DNA of 64,000 nucleotides, taken from Zea mays (taxonomy: Eukaryota; Streptophyta; Magnoliopsida; Poales; Poaceae). Position numbers and translations under genes: made by a program. The stretch spans positions 110,646,207-110,710,206 of the forward strand of contig NC_050098.1 of assembly GCF_902167145.1 (NCBI RefSeq), in the 5' to 3' direction. This document shows, piece after piece, positions 22,685-37,915 of the stretch (within the stretch, counting starts at the first letter, position 1; the number at the start of each line of letters is the position of its first letter). The notes under the pieces were generated by a model. The model was not told the origin of the DNA, did no database searches, and was given only the letters and a program-made list of their open reading frames with translations.

Positions 22685-24911
22685 GGCCCATGAGGAGGAT
22701 GACGAGGAGGACGAGCAGGCCCATGAGGGCTTAGATGCTGAGGCGGATGACGATACCACCGAGGCTCCTGTCGTTCGACGAAGGGGCACTCGGAAGGGCC
22801 ACTTTGTCCTACCTCCGTCGGCGCCTGCACAATCTGAAGCTCGAGTACTGATCATTCCGGTTGGTGATAGGTACTCACGTTTGGCCACTTTGTTCTTACT
22901 TATTTGTTTATTTTACACTATATATATGACATGACTTTCTTGTTTTTTGTCATGCAGCCAATGGGAAGACACGTCATTTGACGGTCGAGGTCACCATAGA
23001 CAGGTTAATCAAGTCTTAGGTAACCTCTGTCGTCTACATAACCCAGGAATTGTCACCGACCCGAAAGGTGTGGTGGTTCCTTGCACTAGCTGGTCGCACT
23101 TCGCACTGGCTCCACATGCTACATATGGAACAGCTCAAGGCGCCGTCAAGCACGACTTTTGGGTAATTTTTTTCGAACTAACATTTATTAGTTGTTTCAA
23201 CCTAACATTTATTAGTTGTTTTTGAACTAATTTTATTTTCGATGTTGGACAGAGACGCTATCGTGTGGAACCTGAGGCTCAAGAGCATGCAGACCGAGTA
23301 TTAGAGAAAAATGCGAAAAAGGTGTGCAGGGATGCATTTTCCAATGCTCGTCTACAGGTTGTGAACGCGTACATGAAGCGCCGAGGTCATTCTATCAACA
23401 ACTTTCGACAATATTCAGATGTCTACTTGACTGTAGACCAGTACATGGAGGTAAAAATCTAATTTAACAGCTCATTCAGATGTGAATGTAATTTTGAGCT
23501 AACGCTTTATATGCAGGTAACTCTTCCATGGATGGAACACCGGCCGCAGGCTTACAAGGCTTTGTGTGAGATATGGGCTTCGCCCGAGTGGATTGAGAAG
23601 TCAAACAGAAATCGACATAGACAGCGCCATCAGCAGGACGAGGACGATGATGAGGTCGTAGTCAACCATACCTATGGGGCTGATGGACACATTCGGTTGG
23701 CTAAGCGAATGGTGAGTATGTAGTATTCTGTTTTACTCAGAAATGAAACAGGATTGAACTCATATATTTGCAGGAGGCTCAAACTGGAGTTGTCCCGAGC
23801 CCAATCGATGTTTATAGGAGAGGGCATCGAGCGAAAAACAGTGAAATCTCCGATGAGCTGTGTAGTCAAGCGGCCGTTGAGCGTATGGTTAGTTATTGTT
23901 ATGATTAATGTTTTCTTCCCATATAGCTATAAATTACATGTGTGCTGAACCTTCATATTGTATTGCAGGAGACATACGGGCAGGAGATGGTTAAGAAGTA
24001 TGGAGAAGACTACGATTGGCGAGGAGCGCCTACCATCGACGCTGAGGTTGTGCATTCACTTGGCGGCAAGGCGCATGGACGGTATGAACTTGTGAATTGT
24101 TTTCAATAATATTGGAACTACGACCGAATAGCTAATTTTCTTGTTCTTCAAGATATTCTATGTTTACCGGTGTTATCGATTCGACGGAGTTGCGTTCTCG
24201 TGGCGGCTCTTCGTCGCAGGCGGGCTGTGGTAGTAGCAGCCGTAGTCGCCGCTCTGTATCTAGCATGGAGGAAGCTATGAGGGAGCAGCAAGAAAAGTTT
24301 CGTGAAGAGATGCGGCAACAACAAATGGCATTTCTCCAACAGCAATCAGAGTACATGGCTGCTTACAACGCACAGGCGCAACAAGCAATGAACGTGAGTG
24401 TCTTATTTATTCTCAACACGCTCGATATTGGTTCTATAACTAATATATTATATTTGCAACAGTCTTGGTTTCCACAGCAGGCACAGCAGCAACCATTTGT
24501 TTTCCCTCAATTTCAGCCGCCGATGCCTCAGTGGGGATTACATGCTCCGCCACCTCCACCTCCACCTCAGGTTATTCAATTTAGTTAAGACTTGTCGTTT
24601 GTATCAACCTAATTGTCAAATCTTTACTAAACTTGATTTTGTAGGGATCCGGGGTCATGGGCCACAACACGCCACCACCGGTCATACCAGCACCAGGAGC
24701 TTATGCAGGGGAGGGAGCTTATGCAGGGGAGGGAGCTTATGCAGCAGAGGTTAGTTTGAGAAACAATTTGTTTGAATAGTTGTTATACATGTAACCAATG
24801 CCGTTATTAATGTCATCTTTTTTTTAGGATCCAACCCCGTTACACGACTTCGTCGACCAGTTATTGGCTTCTGGAGGTAGTGGACACAACTCCAACGACC
24901 CCAATGTGTGA
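22685..24911 (+). CDS. CACTA TNPA-type protein (Transposase_24 family), 5' exon not found
   Basis: Exons are about 22686-22871, 22959-23163, 23252-23450, 23517-23712, 23775-23886, 23970-24081, 24154-24393, 24463-24569, 24645-24749 and 24829-24911 (TGA). Each has GT/AG borders, and the chain stays open through all junctions as far as I can check. Order: acidic linker, RKGHFVLPP-like motif, plant transposase core with WASPEW and GADGHIRLAKRM, serine-rich then glutamine-rich segment, proline-rich tail. Domain order matches the CACTA 1 TNPA gene but the sequence is only distantly related, and an exon absent from that gene is present (22959-23163). No start codon is seen, so the true 5' end is missing or upstream. 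Likely DNA-binding accessory protein. Confidence 0.75.
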
Positions 24912-25138
24912 TTAAGTTAGCTTTGTGTCGCACTGTGTTGTAATGAACTATTTTGTGGACTTTATGTTTGTATGGACTATTTGTGGACTTTATATTTGTA
25001 TGGACTCAAGTTTTAGGTTGTGAACTCAAGTATAAATTTTCTGTGATTGTATGGAATTTCTGTTATCGTATGAATTTTGTATGAAATTCTGTTATTTTTC
25101 GCATTTTTTTCAAAATTTTTTTGCTCTGAAATTAGTAA
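24912..25138 (+). other. 3' untranslated part of CACTA 2
   Basis: AT-rich, with partial repeats of TTTGTATGGACT between about 24955 and 25010. No other feature seen. Confidence 0.4.
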
Positions 25139-25435
25139 TTTTCGGCGGCCCCTCTGGCCGCCGAAAATAGCTATTTTATTTTCGGTAGTTGTTATTTCTG
25201 GCGGCGACTGGCTGGCCGCCGAAAATAATCTGCTATTTTCGGCGGCCAGGAAGCCAGCCGCCGAAAATAAGCTATTTTCGGCGGCCAGCCATTGGCCGCC
25301 GAAAATAAAGCCTTATTTTCGGCCAGGTTTTTTTGGCGGCCAGAAGCCGCCGAAAATAAGTCAATTGCCGCCGAAAATAGCCTATTTTCGGCGGCAACTG
25401 GCTTATTTTCGGCGGCTTCTGGCCGCCGAAAATGA
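25139..25435. repeat. CACTA 2 right subterminal repeats
   Basis: Over a dozen copies of the TTTTCGGCGGC motif in alternating orientation, matching the left-end set and adjoining the terminal inverted repeat. Confidence 0.9.
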
Positions 25436-25452
25436 CTGTAGCTGTTGTAGTG

Positions 25453-26443
25453 GATGTAATATTGAAAAATCCTAACTATGCTCTTGGACAGTCGTCGCTC
25501 CTCTTCTAAGGCCGTCGCTTCCAGGAATGTGACGCCGACGCCGAACCCAACCTGTAACCCACCGCCGCCGCCGCCGCCGCCGCTGGCCATCGGTGGTCAT
25601 GCCGTTGCTTCTGGCTGCCATCACCTAGGGAGTCATGCGGGGAGAGCTAACGGGGTGAGCGGGTGGTGGACATACACTGTATATATAAGCGGGGATTTTT
25701 CTCTGGCTGGCGGGTGGGACCCTCTTACGTCACGTACACGAGAAGGAGCGATACGCCACGCGTGTCCGAGGAACACGTTAGACCGCTCCACTCTAGTGGG
25801 TAGGCTAACAGGTGGTCCACCTATCTACCCCGTTACCCCTCCGTCCCCTCGTTTTTAGTTCCTCCTTGGCAACACTAAACACCTGATGTTAAAATTAGCA
25901 CCTCATGATGAAATTACATGGGAAAAAGTGTCCCCGTTATTAGTTTTATATTTACATAGGTAAGTTTTGATCGATCGTCGTCTGTCTTCTCCATCGGGTA
26001 GGTACGTTATGACTATCAAATCCGCTCACGTACGTCATATGATTTTCTTCTTGTTCAATCGATTCACCGGTCATCACATTCCCACGAAATTGCTAGAACA
26101 ATACCTCTTGTCTCCGAACAGTTCTTACAGTGTCTTATTTTGGTCTTGTTGTAGTGTCTCCGAACAATCCCGTGAAAATGAAAATCGTCACCATCACGTC
26201 CAAATGCTTACCTGGTCGCGTATTTAAATTGTATAAAAAATGATCAGATTTTATCGATTTGTTTGAAGCATGTAATTAAGATGCTGGAGGGCGAGGAATT
26301 TGCTGGCCTGCGCGCACGTTGCGATCATGGAGGTAAACAATTGAGGAATGCGGTGGCCGCGTACGTGCTTTGATATGATGCTATAATACGCCTGATCTGA
26401 TTCGTAGAAGGACGGCGGCGGCGGGCGCGGGCTGCCGGCGGCG
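25453..26443 (+). other. Upstream region of the IRE-type kinase gene
   Basis: Likely promoter and 5' leader DNA. It has a CCG microsatellite at 25560-25583 and a TATA-like box at 25678-25690. Short proline-rich frames near 25500-25600 lack support. CTGATTCGTAG at 26397-26407 could be a splice acceptor, because the frame of the kinase is open right back to this TAG, so a 5' untranslated or short coding exon may lie upstream. No repeat ends were found here. Confidence 0.45.
25678..25690 (+). promoter_or_regulatory. Candidate TATA box of the kinase gene
   Basis: TGTATATATAAGC is the only strong TATA-like element between the end of CACTA 2 and the kinase start. It is about 760 bp before the ATG, far for a simple leader but possible if a leader intron is spliced out. 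Weak evidence. Confidence 0.3.
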
Positions 26444-30328
<3,885 letters not shown>

Positions 30329-30704
30329 TTGCGTCATCGTGTGGCAATGAAGGGTAGCCAAAGCAAAATGCTAGTAAATGTAGCTTGCGCTGAGACCATG
30401 CATCATCGATCAGAAGATAGGAGGAGGATGGTATTGGTATCCCCTGATGTAATCTCTGACAACTAGCTAGCTGCAGATACATAGTGCATTATAAACCTTC
30501 GATTCTTCATAGAAAGAAAAGATGGTGAATCTCTTTCTTTCTTTCTTGTTTAAGAGAAATGGTTCACAAATTGGTATAATGGTAATCTAAACTTAGCCAT
30601 AGCTGGCCGCATCGAGCATAAATCAGCGACCACAAATGAAACATGATCCCCACAAAGAGCCACCACTTGACACTTCGCCCTTTGTCGGTCCCACAGCTAC
30701 AGCT
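30329..30704 (+). other. 3' flank of the kinase gene
   Basis: Presumed 3' untranslated region and spacer. A CTTT microsatellite lies near 30530-30547. No clear AATAAA signal or further gene seen. Confidence 0.45.
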
Positions 30705-31266
30705 AGTGATGGGAATATGGACCGAGCTTTTTGGGCCACCACGAGCACGGTCCCAAAATTAGAGACCAATACATAATTCGACACAAAATAATATAGGTCG
30801 GGCTAGCACGGTCCGAATACGGGTTTGGGCCGGACCTTAAATTCAGGCCCGTCGGGCCCCCGACACGGCCCACATAGATGGGCTAGGCTTAAGCTGGCAC
30901 AGTCCAATGAAGCCCATATTGCTTAATTTATTTAATTTAGTAAACTACAAATTTTATATTGTTATGATATTTAGACTTTATGTGATCAAATAATGCTAGA
31001 ATTGTTTAATATCGTTAATTAGTAAGCTATGGACTATATATGGTTGTAATATTTTGATTTTATATAGTCAAATATATGGGTCGGGTTTGGGCTGGCACGG
31101 CCTAATGAAGCCACGACATGATTTAGGGTCAGGCTAGCCACTTTTTTTACACTTCGAGTTAGCATGGCACGACCCAAAAATTTTTTAGGCTTTCTTGGTT
31201 AAAACTCGTTTGGCACGAAGCACAATAGCCTCGAGGTGGACTGGCCTGGCCCAATTCCCAGCACTA
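30705..31266. mobile_element. hAT-like non-autonomous element
   Basis: The ends TAGTGATGGGAAT (30705) and ATTCCCAGCACTA (ending 31266) are inverse copies with one mismatch, as in hAT elements. Flanking 8-mers GCTACAGC and CCCACAAC agree at five positions, a weak sign of an old 8-bp duplication. The 562-bp interior is non-coding and rich in GGGC.GGC and GGCACG motifs repeated in inverted fashion. Confidence 0.5.
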
Positions 31267-31449
31267 CCCACAACAACCGCATGTCTTTGGTACGACAGCT
31301 CAAAAGCTCAACGTGCATGCCACGACGCCACGTCACGTGCCGTCCCATGCAAGCTACAGCCACCAGAAACCTAGCGGTGGTCCCGACGGCGCGCGCCAGC
31401 GACATGCTATTGTTAGCGCCGGGATCGGAGGCTGGAGGGGGCGGAGAGG
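31267..31449. other. Spacer before the Mutator-like element
   Basis: No feature is supported in this 183-bp stretch. It ends in GCGGAGAGG, the left target duplication of the next element. Confidence 0.5.
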
Positions 31450-31590
31450 CCAACTTTTTTGCAATTTAGCTCTTTTTGGGTTTTATTTTCACAAAAACGT
31501 CCTTTGCAGTTTCATTTCAAAATCTGGACCCCTGGCTCGGCACCATCATCATTGGCGCCGAGCTAACGCGTCATGGCGCCAATATTATCG
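31450..31590 (+). repeat. Left terminal inverted repeat of the MULE
   Basis: Pairs with 33938-34077. Conserved landmarks are CCAACTTTTTTGC at the edge, GGGTTTTATTTTCACAAA, and CCCCTGGCTCGGC followed by ATCATCATTGGCGC. Confidence 0.9.
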
Positions 31591-32230
31591 GTGCCTGCTT
31601 GGCTGACGTGGACGGCGACATGGCAGGGGGGGTCGGCGCCATAGATCTTGGCGCCGACCCGTGGCACCGACGAACACATGTCAGGGGGTCGGCGCCATAG
31701 ATCTTGGCATCGACCCCCTTCATACTGCAGGTCACCTTTCTTCCTGATTTTTCTTTACCGACGCCATTTCCAAACCGTGCCCGTCCGTCCACCGGCCGCC
31801 GCCACCCCGCGCCTGGCCACGGCACGCCACCCCGCCACCGCCCGCATGGCATCCTAGGTCGCGCCCTCCCACCACCTCCTCCGCCCCCGCACGACTCCCC
31901 GGCCGCACGGCTCCCCCGCCCCGACCGCCTCCTCCACCCCCGGTCGCGCCCCCCCGCCACCTCTTCGCCCCCGATCGCGCCCTCCGCCGCCCGTCATCGT
32001 CGTCGGCATCCTCCGGCCGGCCGCCCATGCCCTTCTCCTCCGTCGGTCGCCCTCGCCCTTCTCCTCGCGCTCGTCGACGATCTTCGAGCCCGCATTGGTG
32101 AACGAGGTATTAAATTATGCTATTACTAATGTAGATAATTGTGTACCTAGTTAGAGTGATTTGAATTGGTAAGTTTTAGTAACCTCCCCGTATACCGGAG
32201 GTGCTATCCAGATTGTATACATAGTATTAT
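31591..32230 (-). other. MULE internal GC-rich region
   Basis: Contains repeated GGCGCCATAGATCTTGGC-like segments (31635-31665 and 31690-31715) and a very proline-coding, GC-rich block to about 32100. Frames here are low-complexity and not supported as genes. It may be a captured host fragment or the far end of the element's own transcript. Confidence 0.35.
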
Positions 32231-32816
32231 TGTTGGGAACTTGTTCTCAAATGCTATGAGTTAAGAACAAGGCAACACAAAATGTTAAATGTTAATGTCC
32301 TTCGTCCTTCGAAGCATTATTTCCCTTAGGATATAATGATCATCAGACGAAGGTTATGAAGGACATACCTTCATAAATACGACATGTATAAACAGGGGAT
32401 GAAGCTTATGAAACATAGGAAAACAACACAAACAATTCTATGATATCATAATATAAACATCTATTATTAAATAATCATAAGTACATGAAAGCAATATCAA
32501 ATTACATTTGTACCTTGAGCTTGACAGAGGGCAAAGGTAAAAGTGAGATGCGAAAGCGTGAACAATACGGTGGTACTGTTCACCTATTTATAGGCACAAG
32601 GCGCAACCTGTGTGAATTTACATTCATGTCCCCTACAAATAATTACAATCGTAATACAAGTTATCATGGGCCGATTGGTCATTTCATCTTTAAGTCGGTG
32701 CATCTAGAAATACGCTAGGAAGCTCCCTGATTGGAAGCTTCGGCATTATTCATGTTCTGGCCTTCCGAAGGTGTTTCTTCTCACAGTACCTTCGGCGACG
32801 AAGCAGACCCCCAACA
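32231..32816 (-). mobile_element. Solo LTR, reverse orientation, in the MULE
   Basis: This 586-bp LTR reads TGTTGGGAACTTG to CCCCAACA on the plus strand, the inverse of the LTR at 10703, and has an inverted TATA box near 32584-32591. A perfect 5-bp duplication ATTAT flanks it. It is the product of recombination between the two LTRs of a related element. Confidence 0.92.
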
Positions 32817-32968
32817 ATTATGTTATTATGTGGTTAGTTTTTAGTTATTAGTAGTTCATTACCAATTTGAATCCATAATAAGTAGTTCATTACCAAATAA
32901 CATTGTTCGACACTAAATAATATAGAATAAGACATTCATTACTACATAACATCAAATAAGCACCTAGA

Positions 32969-33651
32969 CTACTGAGTGCAACGAGGCCATTTTCCCTTGC
33001 GAAATGCATCAGGGTTCTCCTCCATTGCGTCCTTTGCACGACGTGCACGCTCAAGCTTCTTCTCCTTCTCTTCCCTGCATTCAGCAACACGCCTCATTTC
33101 CTGCTCGTCTACCCGTTGTTGCTCGGCAGCAAGCTCCTCTCGTATTTTCTCTATCCTTTCTTTGCCCTCTACATCCCACTTTTTAAGATTCTCCAACCAC
33201 TTCTTATCTTTCTGTGAGATTTCTGTATCAATCCACTGCTCAAAATCACAAAGCGGTGGAGGAGTCTACAAAATATGTAATGATTAGTATGGAAAGAAAA
33301 CATGCACCACTTCGAGTCTTTAAATTGTTAACATATTAAAAGATTATTCTCACCATTAAATTTATCCGGTGCTAATCAATCGTTGGCTCAAATGCATAGT
33401 TAGCACACATCTAATACCTCTATCGATAGGTGTCATGATCATCAGACTTATCAACCTTGCAAGGATCACCAACAAAACACATAGGCACTGGAACATCAGT
33501 TGGCAAAGGCAGCGGGTCGAAGGCTATTCCGGTCAAAGGACACTTCCTAAATTTCGGTAAGATCTATAAGAATCACAAATTTAATAGACTCACAAAATAT
33601 AATTTAATACAACTCTTACCTTTGTTTAGCAGATTTATCGCGCCTAGACAT
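32969..33651 (-). pseudogene. GRF-zinc-finger-like protein gene carried by the MULE, decayed
   Basis: Minus-strand exons are 33620-33651 (MSRRDKSAKQ start), 33354-33546 and 32969-33265, all with GT/AG borders and phases that fit (75 codons before the last exon). Exon 2 has a cysteine pattern beginning CPLTG and PMCFVGDPCK, suggesting a GRF-type zinc finger. Exon 3 has DFEQWIDTEI and a charged coiled coil. Three stops, all TAG, lie in the second half of exon 2 (near 33413, 33404 and 33369) where glutamine or tryptophan would fit. Comparable proteins of unknown role are frequent in grasses (recalled, not searched). Confidence 0.65.
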
Positions 33652-33937
33652 CCTACAAATCGATAATATGACAATAAAAAATGCTTCTGAAAATGATATC
33701 CAAAACCTAACCATTAATCATACATAACATAACAGCCTATAAAAAGGAGAGAACTTACTTTGATACAGAGTAACAATGGATCGAAGTCAATAATTTTGGT
33801 TGATGTCTGTCGTTTCGAAGAATAGAAATGAGAACAAAAACTGACGGCCGAAGGGGCATACTTATAGGCACGTACCTCGGCGTCGAGGTACGTGCCACGT
33901 CAGTTCCGCCCTGGCCCTGAATCTGACATATGCACGC

Positions 33938-34077
33938 CAAAAAAATTGGCGACTGACGCGTTAGCTTAGCGCCAATGATGATGGCGCCGAGCCAGGGGTC
34001 AAGTTTTTGAAATAAAACTGCGAAGGGCGTATTTGTGAAAATAAAACCCAAAAAGGACTAAATTGCAAAAAAGTTGG
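33938..34077 (-). repeat. Right terminal inverted repeat of the MULE
   Basis: Inverse partner of 31450-31590, ending in GCAAAAAAGTTGG at 34077, followed by ACGGAGAGG. Confidence 0.9.
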
Positions 34078-34086
34078 ACGGAGAGG

Positions 34087-34430
34087 AGAAAGACTAGGAG
34101 AACAAGATAGGGGAAGCAACATAGTGCTGAGCGTTTGTCTATTTTCTCATTGTTCTCACGTTCATCGTCCAATACTTAATACTTCTATAGTTAGTTGTCC
34201 GTGCTTACTACGGTTTTTATAATCACAATATTTATATATCTATCCTATATATACTATAAAAAATGTGTGTTCTAGTGGTTGGGTGAAAGAGGGTTATGGT
34301 TTGAAGCCAGGTTTCCTTGCTTATTTTTTTGAATTTTCTTTCGTGGGAGGGAACAATATAGGTGGATCTTTAGATATTTAGTCAAACATGGTTACATTTT
34401 CTTATGTTCCATATATTAGTGTGTACATGT
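34087..34430. other. Unassigned AT-rich spacer
   Basis: No supported feature between the MULE and the gypsy LTR. Several short frames of no special character. Confidence 0.5.
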
Positions 34431-35398
34431 TGTTGAGCACCAAAAGTAGCGGACGGTCCGGCCCTTGGGCCCAGACAGTCCGTGTGCCCCGTGATCAGAT
34501 TAACTTCGGCGATTATCCTTATCTCATGCGTGGTTATCCATCTAATCACGTGGAGTTTGTTAACTATCGCTTAGGAACGGGTCCAGACCTCCCATATATA
34601 TATGAAGGGGGACGACCGATTGAGAACCCCCGAAAACATTCCAATCGAACCTATCTACTTTATTTACTTTTCTTACCCTAGGAGTAGATGTAACATAGCA
34701 TTAGTTGTAGCCTTCCGCATATCCACCCACACCCCTATTCGACTCTACATCATCTAGATCCGTCCTGGGATGACTTGCCGACCCTAGGACCACCCTATGA
34801 TCTTTACCCCTCCTAAGGGGCAAGATCTACTTCGTCTACTTCAATAAAGATCACTTCTTCGAATTGATCTCTTAATTTCTAGGCGACTCTACGTCATGTG
34901 TGGACGTCTCGGGTGACCTGCTGACTCGGAGCACTCTAAGGTCTCTCCTCTAGGGGCGGGATCTAGGTCCTACGAGGAGAAGAAGATGACCCTATGCCAT
35001 CGCGGACCGTCCGACCCAGAGCGCGGACGGTCCGGACAGCACACAGGAAAGGTGTCGCTCTTGTCACCAAGTCACGGACCGTCCGACCGAAAGCCGTGAA
35101 CCGTCCGCGCCCCCGCAGCGACCACCGCCAGGCAACCCGGCGACCCATCGAGGACCGCCGCACCGTCCACCTCGCAGAGCCGAACCCAAGGTATTGCTCA
35201 TCGCGAGAAGGCCCTAGGGTTCATTGCTGTTTGGTCACAAATAGGTGGTGGCCATCATATAGGTGGTGTCCCACCTTCAGGATAACCATCTTAGGTGTTG
35301 ACCCTCTGTGGGCAAAACCTAGGGATCATCCCAAGGTCCGAACTCACTATGAGGATGACCTAGGGATCGTTAGTGTTTGGTCCAAAAAGGCGCCAACA
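34431..35398 (+). repeat. Left LTR of the GGACGGTCCG element
   Basis: 968 bp. It carries several copies of the self-complementary GGACGGTCCG type motif near both ends and a TATATATATGAAGG stretch near 34595-34610 that could be its TATA box. Confidence 0.85.
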
Positions 35399-35495
35399 CA
35401 CTTTTTGGCGACTCCGCTGGGGTCGAAAAATCCGATCTATCAAATCTGATCCATTAAATTAGATCTATTAAATTAGACCTATCAGATCGGTCGCA

Positions 35496-37915
35496 ATGGC
35501 CGTTCTCAAAGATTACAACAACATTGTCCTAGACATTAACTCAAGGCTGACTAATTCGTCGGCCGATAAGGATGAGAAATTTGAATACCAAATAAAAAGG
35601 CTGGACGCGGAATTCCAACGATAATAGGCCCAGATAAGCAAGGTGGCAGAAAAGTGGTACCTCTCGCACTTCAAGGTAGATCGCCACCAGAAGGTCGTCA
35701 AGGAGAGGGAAGTAAAGTACGATTCACTGTCAGCCTTGCTGCATCAGCTCCCCATTGTAAGTCACACCATGCCATTAGCCGATGTTCAATCTTTTAAAAT
35801 TTCTTTTGATAATCGGATTAGAATTATAATTGAGGATATAGAGAATATGATGCATGTATTAGAAAATACTCATACACCTGATTTTTTGTCACATAAATTA
35901 GGCACTAAAATAACTGCGCCAAAAACATCGGCGACAAATGGGGCTTCTCAGTCCCAGCCATATTATGGTATGTCGATGAACTCATATCTGGGGAAAATGT
36001 TGTCACCATCCTCACTGCATGGTAAATCGGCTCTGGACATGGCCGGACAGCTCGTGCACGATCACGGACCATCCGGCCTTCCAACGGACCGTCCGGCACC
36101 TTACGCCGGACAGTCCGGAGTCGCACCGGGCCTGTCACAAGTCTTGCAGGCAAAGCCTTGCGCGACCAGATGGTCCGGATATAATACCAGGCCGTCTGGT
36201 CCCTCTGCGAACCGTCTGATCACTAAGATCGAACTGTCCGGGTGTGCATACGCAGACAAGACACTGCGCGTCAGACACAATCTTCATGCTCCACCACACC
36301 TGCAGCGCACCATAGTTGTAGCATGCCATCACCCGCGCATGAGACCAAATGCCTTTCGGCCCCTGCAAAGCCAGAAAAAATACAGGTCGTCGAGCTTGTT
36401 TGGCCTGCTAGGGCCAAATCTGCTGCTCGCTCTCCTCTGCATTTGGCACAAAAAAGGAAAGTTAAGTTCACATTTAATGTTGCTATGTGTGATAAAATAT
36501 TTGATGAGCTACTTAAGAATGGCAATATCAAATTGTCACACACAATTCCTCCGATAGAGGAATTAAAAATTGTGTATATTGTAAATGGCATGGTTCCTTT
36601 CTTCATAACACCAATGACTGTAATATCTTCTGTCGACAAATATAATCGGTTGTAGATGAAGGCTGATTGAGATTTCAAGAAATGAAGATTGACAAGCAAC
36701 TTGTCCCTGTCGATACATTAGGACTAGTAGACAAGAAAGTCTTGGTTCGACCATGTTTGGCCCATAAAGCCAAAGGAAAAATGTTATCATTAATGACCCT
36801 CGCGTGCCAAATCTATCACACGGGGTGGTTACTCGGAAGGCTCTAGACAGAAGAAAGGCTAATAAGATCGGAGACACCAGGGGGCATGGTGAACCACGTA
36901 TGCCCGAATGTAAATGTTTTGGAGGTGAAGCTTGTGATAAACAAAAGGGTAAAAAGCCAAAGGTTACTTTTGAGCAACTTCTGGCTAAATATCGCAAGCA
37001 AATCAAGACAAAGGATGTTGATCAAACTGGCATTGCTAAGTCATCTAGAGCACCTTTGAAGCCATCAAAATCACCTCCGAAGCGTAAATCTAGAGATCAG
37101 GATTGGCGAGGAGAAGAGTTGCATGCATCAGCAACATATCCTCCTTTTGGGTCGCCAATACCAATGCAATACGGTTAGCTCCTTCGTACTTTCATCCTTA
37201 TCCATCTTGGGACTGGTATGATTCAAATGCTTATTCTTCTTCATATTTTAGACCACATAACATAGAATATTCAGCTCATTTCAATTCTGATTTTGAGAAA
37301 CAATAATATGACAAAGACTGTTTTATTTCTAAGAATCGGTCTAGAGCTCAAAATAACAATTGAATGGTCAAGCAAGTTTATGTAGTAAAGAAGGATAATA
37401 GAAAAGCCAAAAGTTCAAATCTGAATTCATGCATTACAAAGCCTGAGAAAGTGTTAGATACTTCGGCTAGAAGTGCCCAAACAATAGAGAAATTAGCTAG
37501 AGATAGTCCAGATACTAAATCTGAACTTAAGAAGCCTAATGTGCCCAAAAAACCGAGAAGCCCACTCGGATTATCAATCTGGCACAAGAGGCTAGAAAAA
37601 CTCAGTGCACAAGAGCTAAAGGCGAGAGGCATGACATGGGCCCCTAATGGGAGTTCTCAACATCCAGGTAAGGATGATGCTTTTGGAAGAAGTGGAGTAA
37701 AGGCAAACAAAAGGAAGAAAGCAAGTACAAGACGTCTAGGTGAAAGGTATGCCCCAGCTCAACAAAGCTATTGGTCATTGCATCGTCCATATTTTTCAGC
37801 TATGCCATATACGTCATCCCAAGGTATGTTCGGTTATCCTTTATGGCATAAGTTTGCTCCATATGTGTCTTTATATTATGGAGGAGTGCAACTAAAGTAT
37901 TATGCATATGGATAG
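35496..37915 (+). pseudogene. Decayed gag-related coding remains
   Basis: ATG 35496 opens a short frame stopped by tandem TAA/TAG near 35622. The neighbouring frame from about 35640 continues with a helical, charged segment, and further pieces are open at 36804-37178 and 37364-37915. The last piece has a KRLEKLSAQEL motif and a tyrosine/proline-rich tail, which resemble the C-terminal part of gypsy gag-pol precursors in grasses. No zinc knuckle or catalytic motif is intact. Lesions are too many to count reliably. Confidence 0.5.

Larger units (their letters stand above)
21829..25452 (+). mobile_element. CACTA transposon 2, TNPA-only deletion derivative
   Basis: The right end reads CTGTTGTAGTG (ends 25452); the left end at 21829 reads CACAACAGC, an imperfect inverse lacking a TA after CAC. 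A perfect 3-bp duplication GAT flanks it (21826-21828, 25453-25455). Subterminal regions carry many copies of TTTTCGGCGGCC in both directions, different from the CACTA 1 motif, so it is a separate family. The 3.6-kb element has a GC-rich leader and a TNPA-type gene but no TNPD sequence. It is presumably a non-autonomous internal deletion product needing TNPD in trans. Confidence 0.9.
31450..34077 (-). mobile_element. Mutator-like element with about 140-bp inverted ends
   Basis: 31450-31590 and 33938-34077 are inverted copies, starting CCAACTTTTTTGCAATTTAG at each outer edge. The flanking 9-mers GCGGAGAGG and ACGGAGAGG differ at one base, as expected for a 9-bp Mutator-type duplication. Long inverted ends plus 9-bp duplication fit the MULE superfamily. 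The 2.6-kb element holds a GC-rich block (31760-32100), a solo LTR inserted later (32231-32816) and a decayed minus-strand gene (32969-33651). No MULE transposase was seen, so it is non-autonomous. Confidence 0.85.

Noticed and set aside
31704..32129. Proline-rich plus-strand frame in the MULE
   Set aside because: Composition-driven by GC-rich DNA; no start context, splice sites or motif to support it.
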